Assembly: GCF_030295405.1 (NCBI RefSeq)
Contig: NZ_AP027080.1
Span: forward strand, 1 to 64,000
Length of the DNA: 64,000 bases
Direction: 5' to 3'
Source: Mesoterricola silvestris
Lineage (GTDB): Bacteria; Acidobacteriota; Holophagae; Holophagales; Holophagaceae
The translations under genes were made by a program, and so were the position numbers. The first letter of the stretch is position 1, and the number at the start of each line of letters is the position of its first letter. Shown here one piece after another: positions 63,553 to 64,000 of the stretch. The notes beneath the pieces are model-generated. The model saw only the letters and a program-made list of their open reading frames with translations. It ran no database searches and was not told the origin of the DNA.

Positions 63553-64000
63553 ATGAAGATCCTCCTCGCCTCCCGGAACGCGGGAAAACTTCGCGAATTC
63601 AAGGACCTCCTCCAGGGCGCGGACCTGGTTCCCTGGCCGGAGGATGCCCCGGAAATCCCCGAGGAGGGGGCCTTCTTCCAGGACAACGCCCTGCAGAAGG
63701 CCACCTTCGCCAAGGATTGGTGGGAGCGGAAGGGTGAATGTCCGGTCGATGGGGTGCTTGCCGATGATTCCGGTCTGTGCGTGGACGCCCTGTGGGGTGG
63801 GCCTGGAGTGCTGAGCGCCCGGTTTGCCCGGGGCCTGGGCCAGGATGCCAAGAACCGAAGGCTCCTGGGAATGATTCCGCCGGGTGCTCAACGGTCGGCC
63901 CGGTTTGTGTGTGTGCTTGCCTGGGCGCCCATGGCCGGGGAAGCGGTGACGTTCGGCGGCTCGGTTGAAGGACAGCTGGCCCTGGAACCCCGGGGCGGCC
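63553..64000 (+). CDS. rdgB: Non-canonical purine NTP pyrophosphatase (Ham1/RdgB), 3' end outside window
   Basis: This enzyme hydrolyses dITP, XTP and related NTPs to keep them out of DNA and RNA. The visible 149 codons begin MKILLASRNAGKLREFKDLL (the SxNxxK phosphate-binding loop). They include PEEGAFFQDNALQKA, DDSGLCVDALWGGPGVLSARFA and FVCVLAW, all family hallmarks. The usual length is about 195-205 residues, so about a quarter lies beyond the window. Translation begins directly after the stop of the 43-codon frame. Confidence 0.93.
   Translation, partial: MKILLASRNAGKLREFKDLLQGADLVPWPEDAPEIPEEGAFFQDNALQKATFAKDWWERKGECPVDGVLADDSGLCVDALWGGPGVLSARFARGLGQDAKNRRLLGMIPPGAQRSARFVCVLAWAPMAGEAVTFGGSVEGQLALEPRGG

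Overview
This window is the replication-origin end of a high-GC, Gram-negative-type bacterial chromosome. It opens with dnaA-dnaN-gyrB-gyrA and carries two parS-like ParB sites (5409-5424 and 15557-15572). Gene content and composition suggest Acidobacteriota, perhaps the Holophaga/Geothrix group, but that placement is an impression and not a proof.

Backbone, left part (1-34130). After the replication block come a 42-codon membrane peptide, a minus-strand run of glyA, a receiver protein, a GGCT-fold protein and a TPR-GGDEF diguanylate cyclase, and then purB, a cysteine-less aspartate-semialdehyde-dehydrogenase-like protein and a four-cluster ferredoxin on the plus strand. Next are ubiD, pdp and a YfgM-like protein on the minus strand, tRNA-Phe, a DUF3857/transglutaminase-like pair, a CPA2 antiporter, two-component proteins (one kinase-like protein lacks its phospho-acceptor His), rhlE and ftcD. 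This FtcD carries a textbook C2H2 zinc-finger pattern. Backbone, right part (60078-64000): thiG-lipA-rlmN, a 43-codon peptide and the start of rdgB.

Between them lies a 25.9-kb genomic island (34131-60077) inserted inside yjbQ. The 5' part of the resident gene is at 60078-60452 (minus strand) and its last 19 codons plus stop are at 34071-34130 (minus strand). Removing 34131-60077 joins codon 125 to codon 126 in frame and rebuilds the conserved C-terminus [15 protein letters not shown]. No target duplication is visible. A second yjbQ 3' fragment, foreign and AT-rich, sits at 46683-46752. It is next to an 11-bp signature that is also found at the left end, so the island looks like at least two related elements stacked at one site. 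The island also carries a complete yjbQ (50780-51214) that could replace the broken one.

The right end of the island is a six-gene overlapping operon: three tyrosine recombinases (Tn554-like layout), two small coiled-coil proteins and a RecD2-like helicase. The left part holds cargo that looks like an uncharacterised defence or DNA-processing system. Its core is a tightly overlapping ParB-like / PD-(D/E)XK nuclease / SNF2 helicase / ParB-like operon. This is divergent from a B12-type radical SAM + GHKL ATPase pair, and it is flanked by a HEAT-repeat protein and a second GHKL ATPase + Rossmann-like pair. The middle (46.8-51.2 kb) is a decaying patch with toxin-antitoxin remnants and a frameshifted paralogue.
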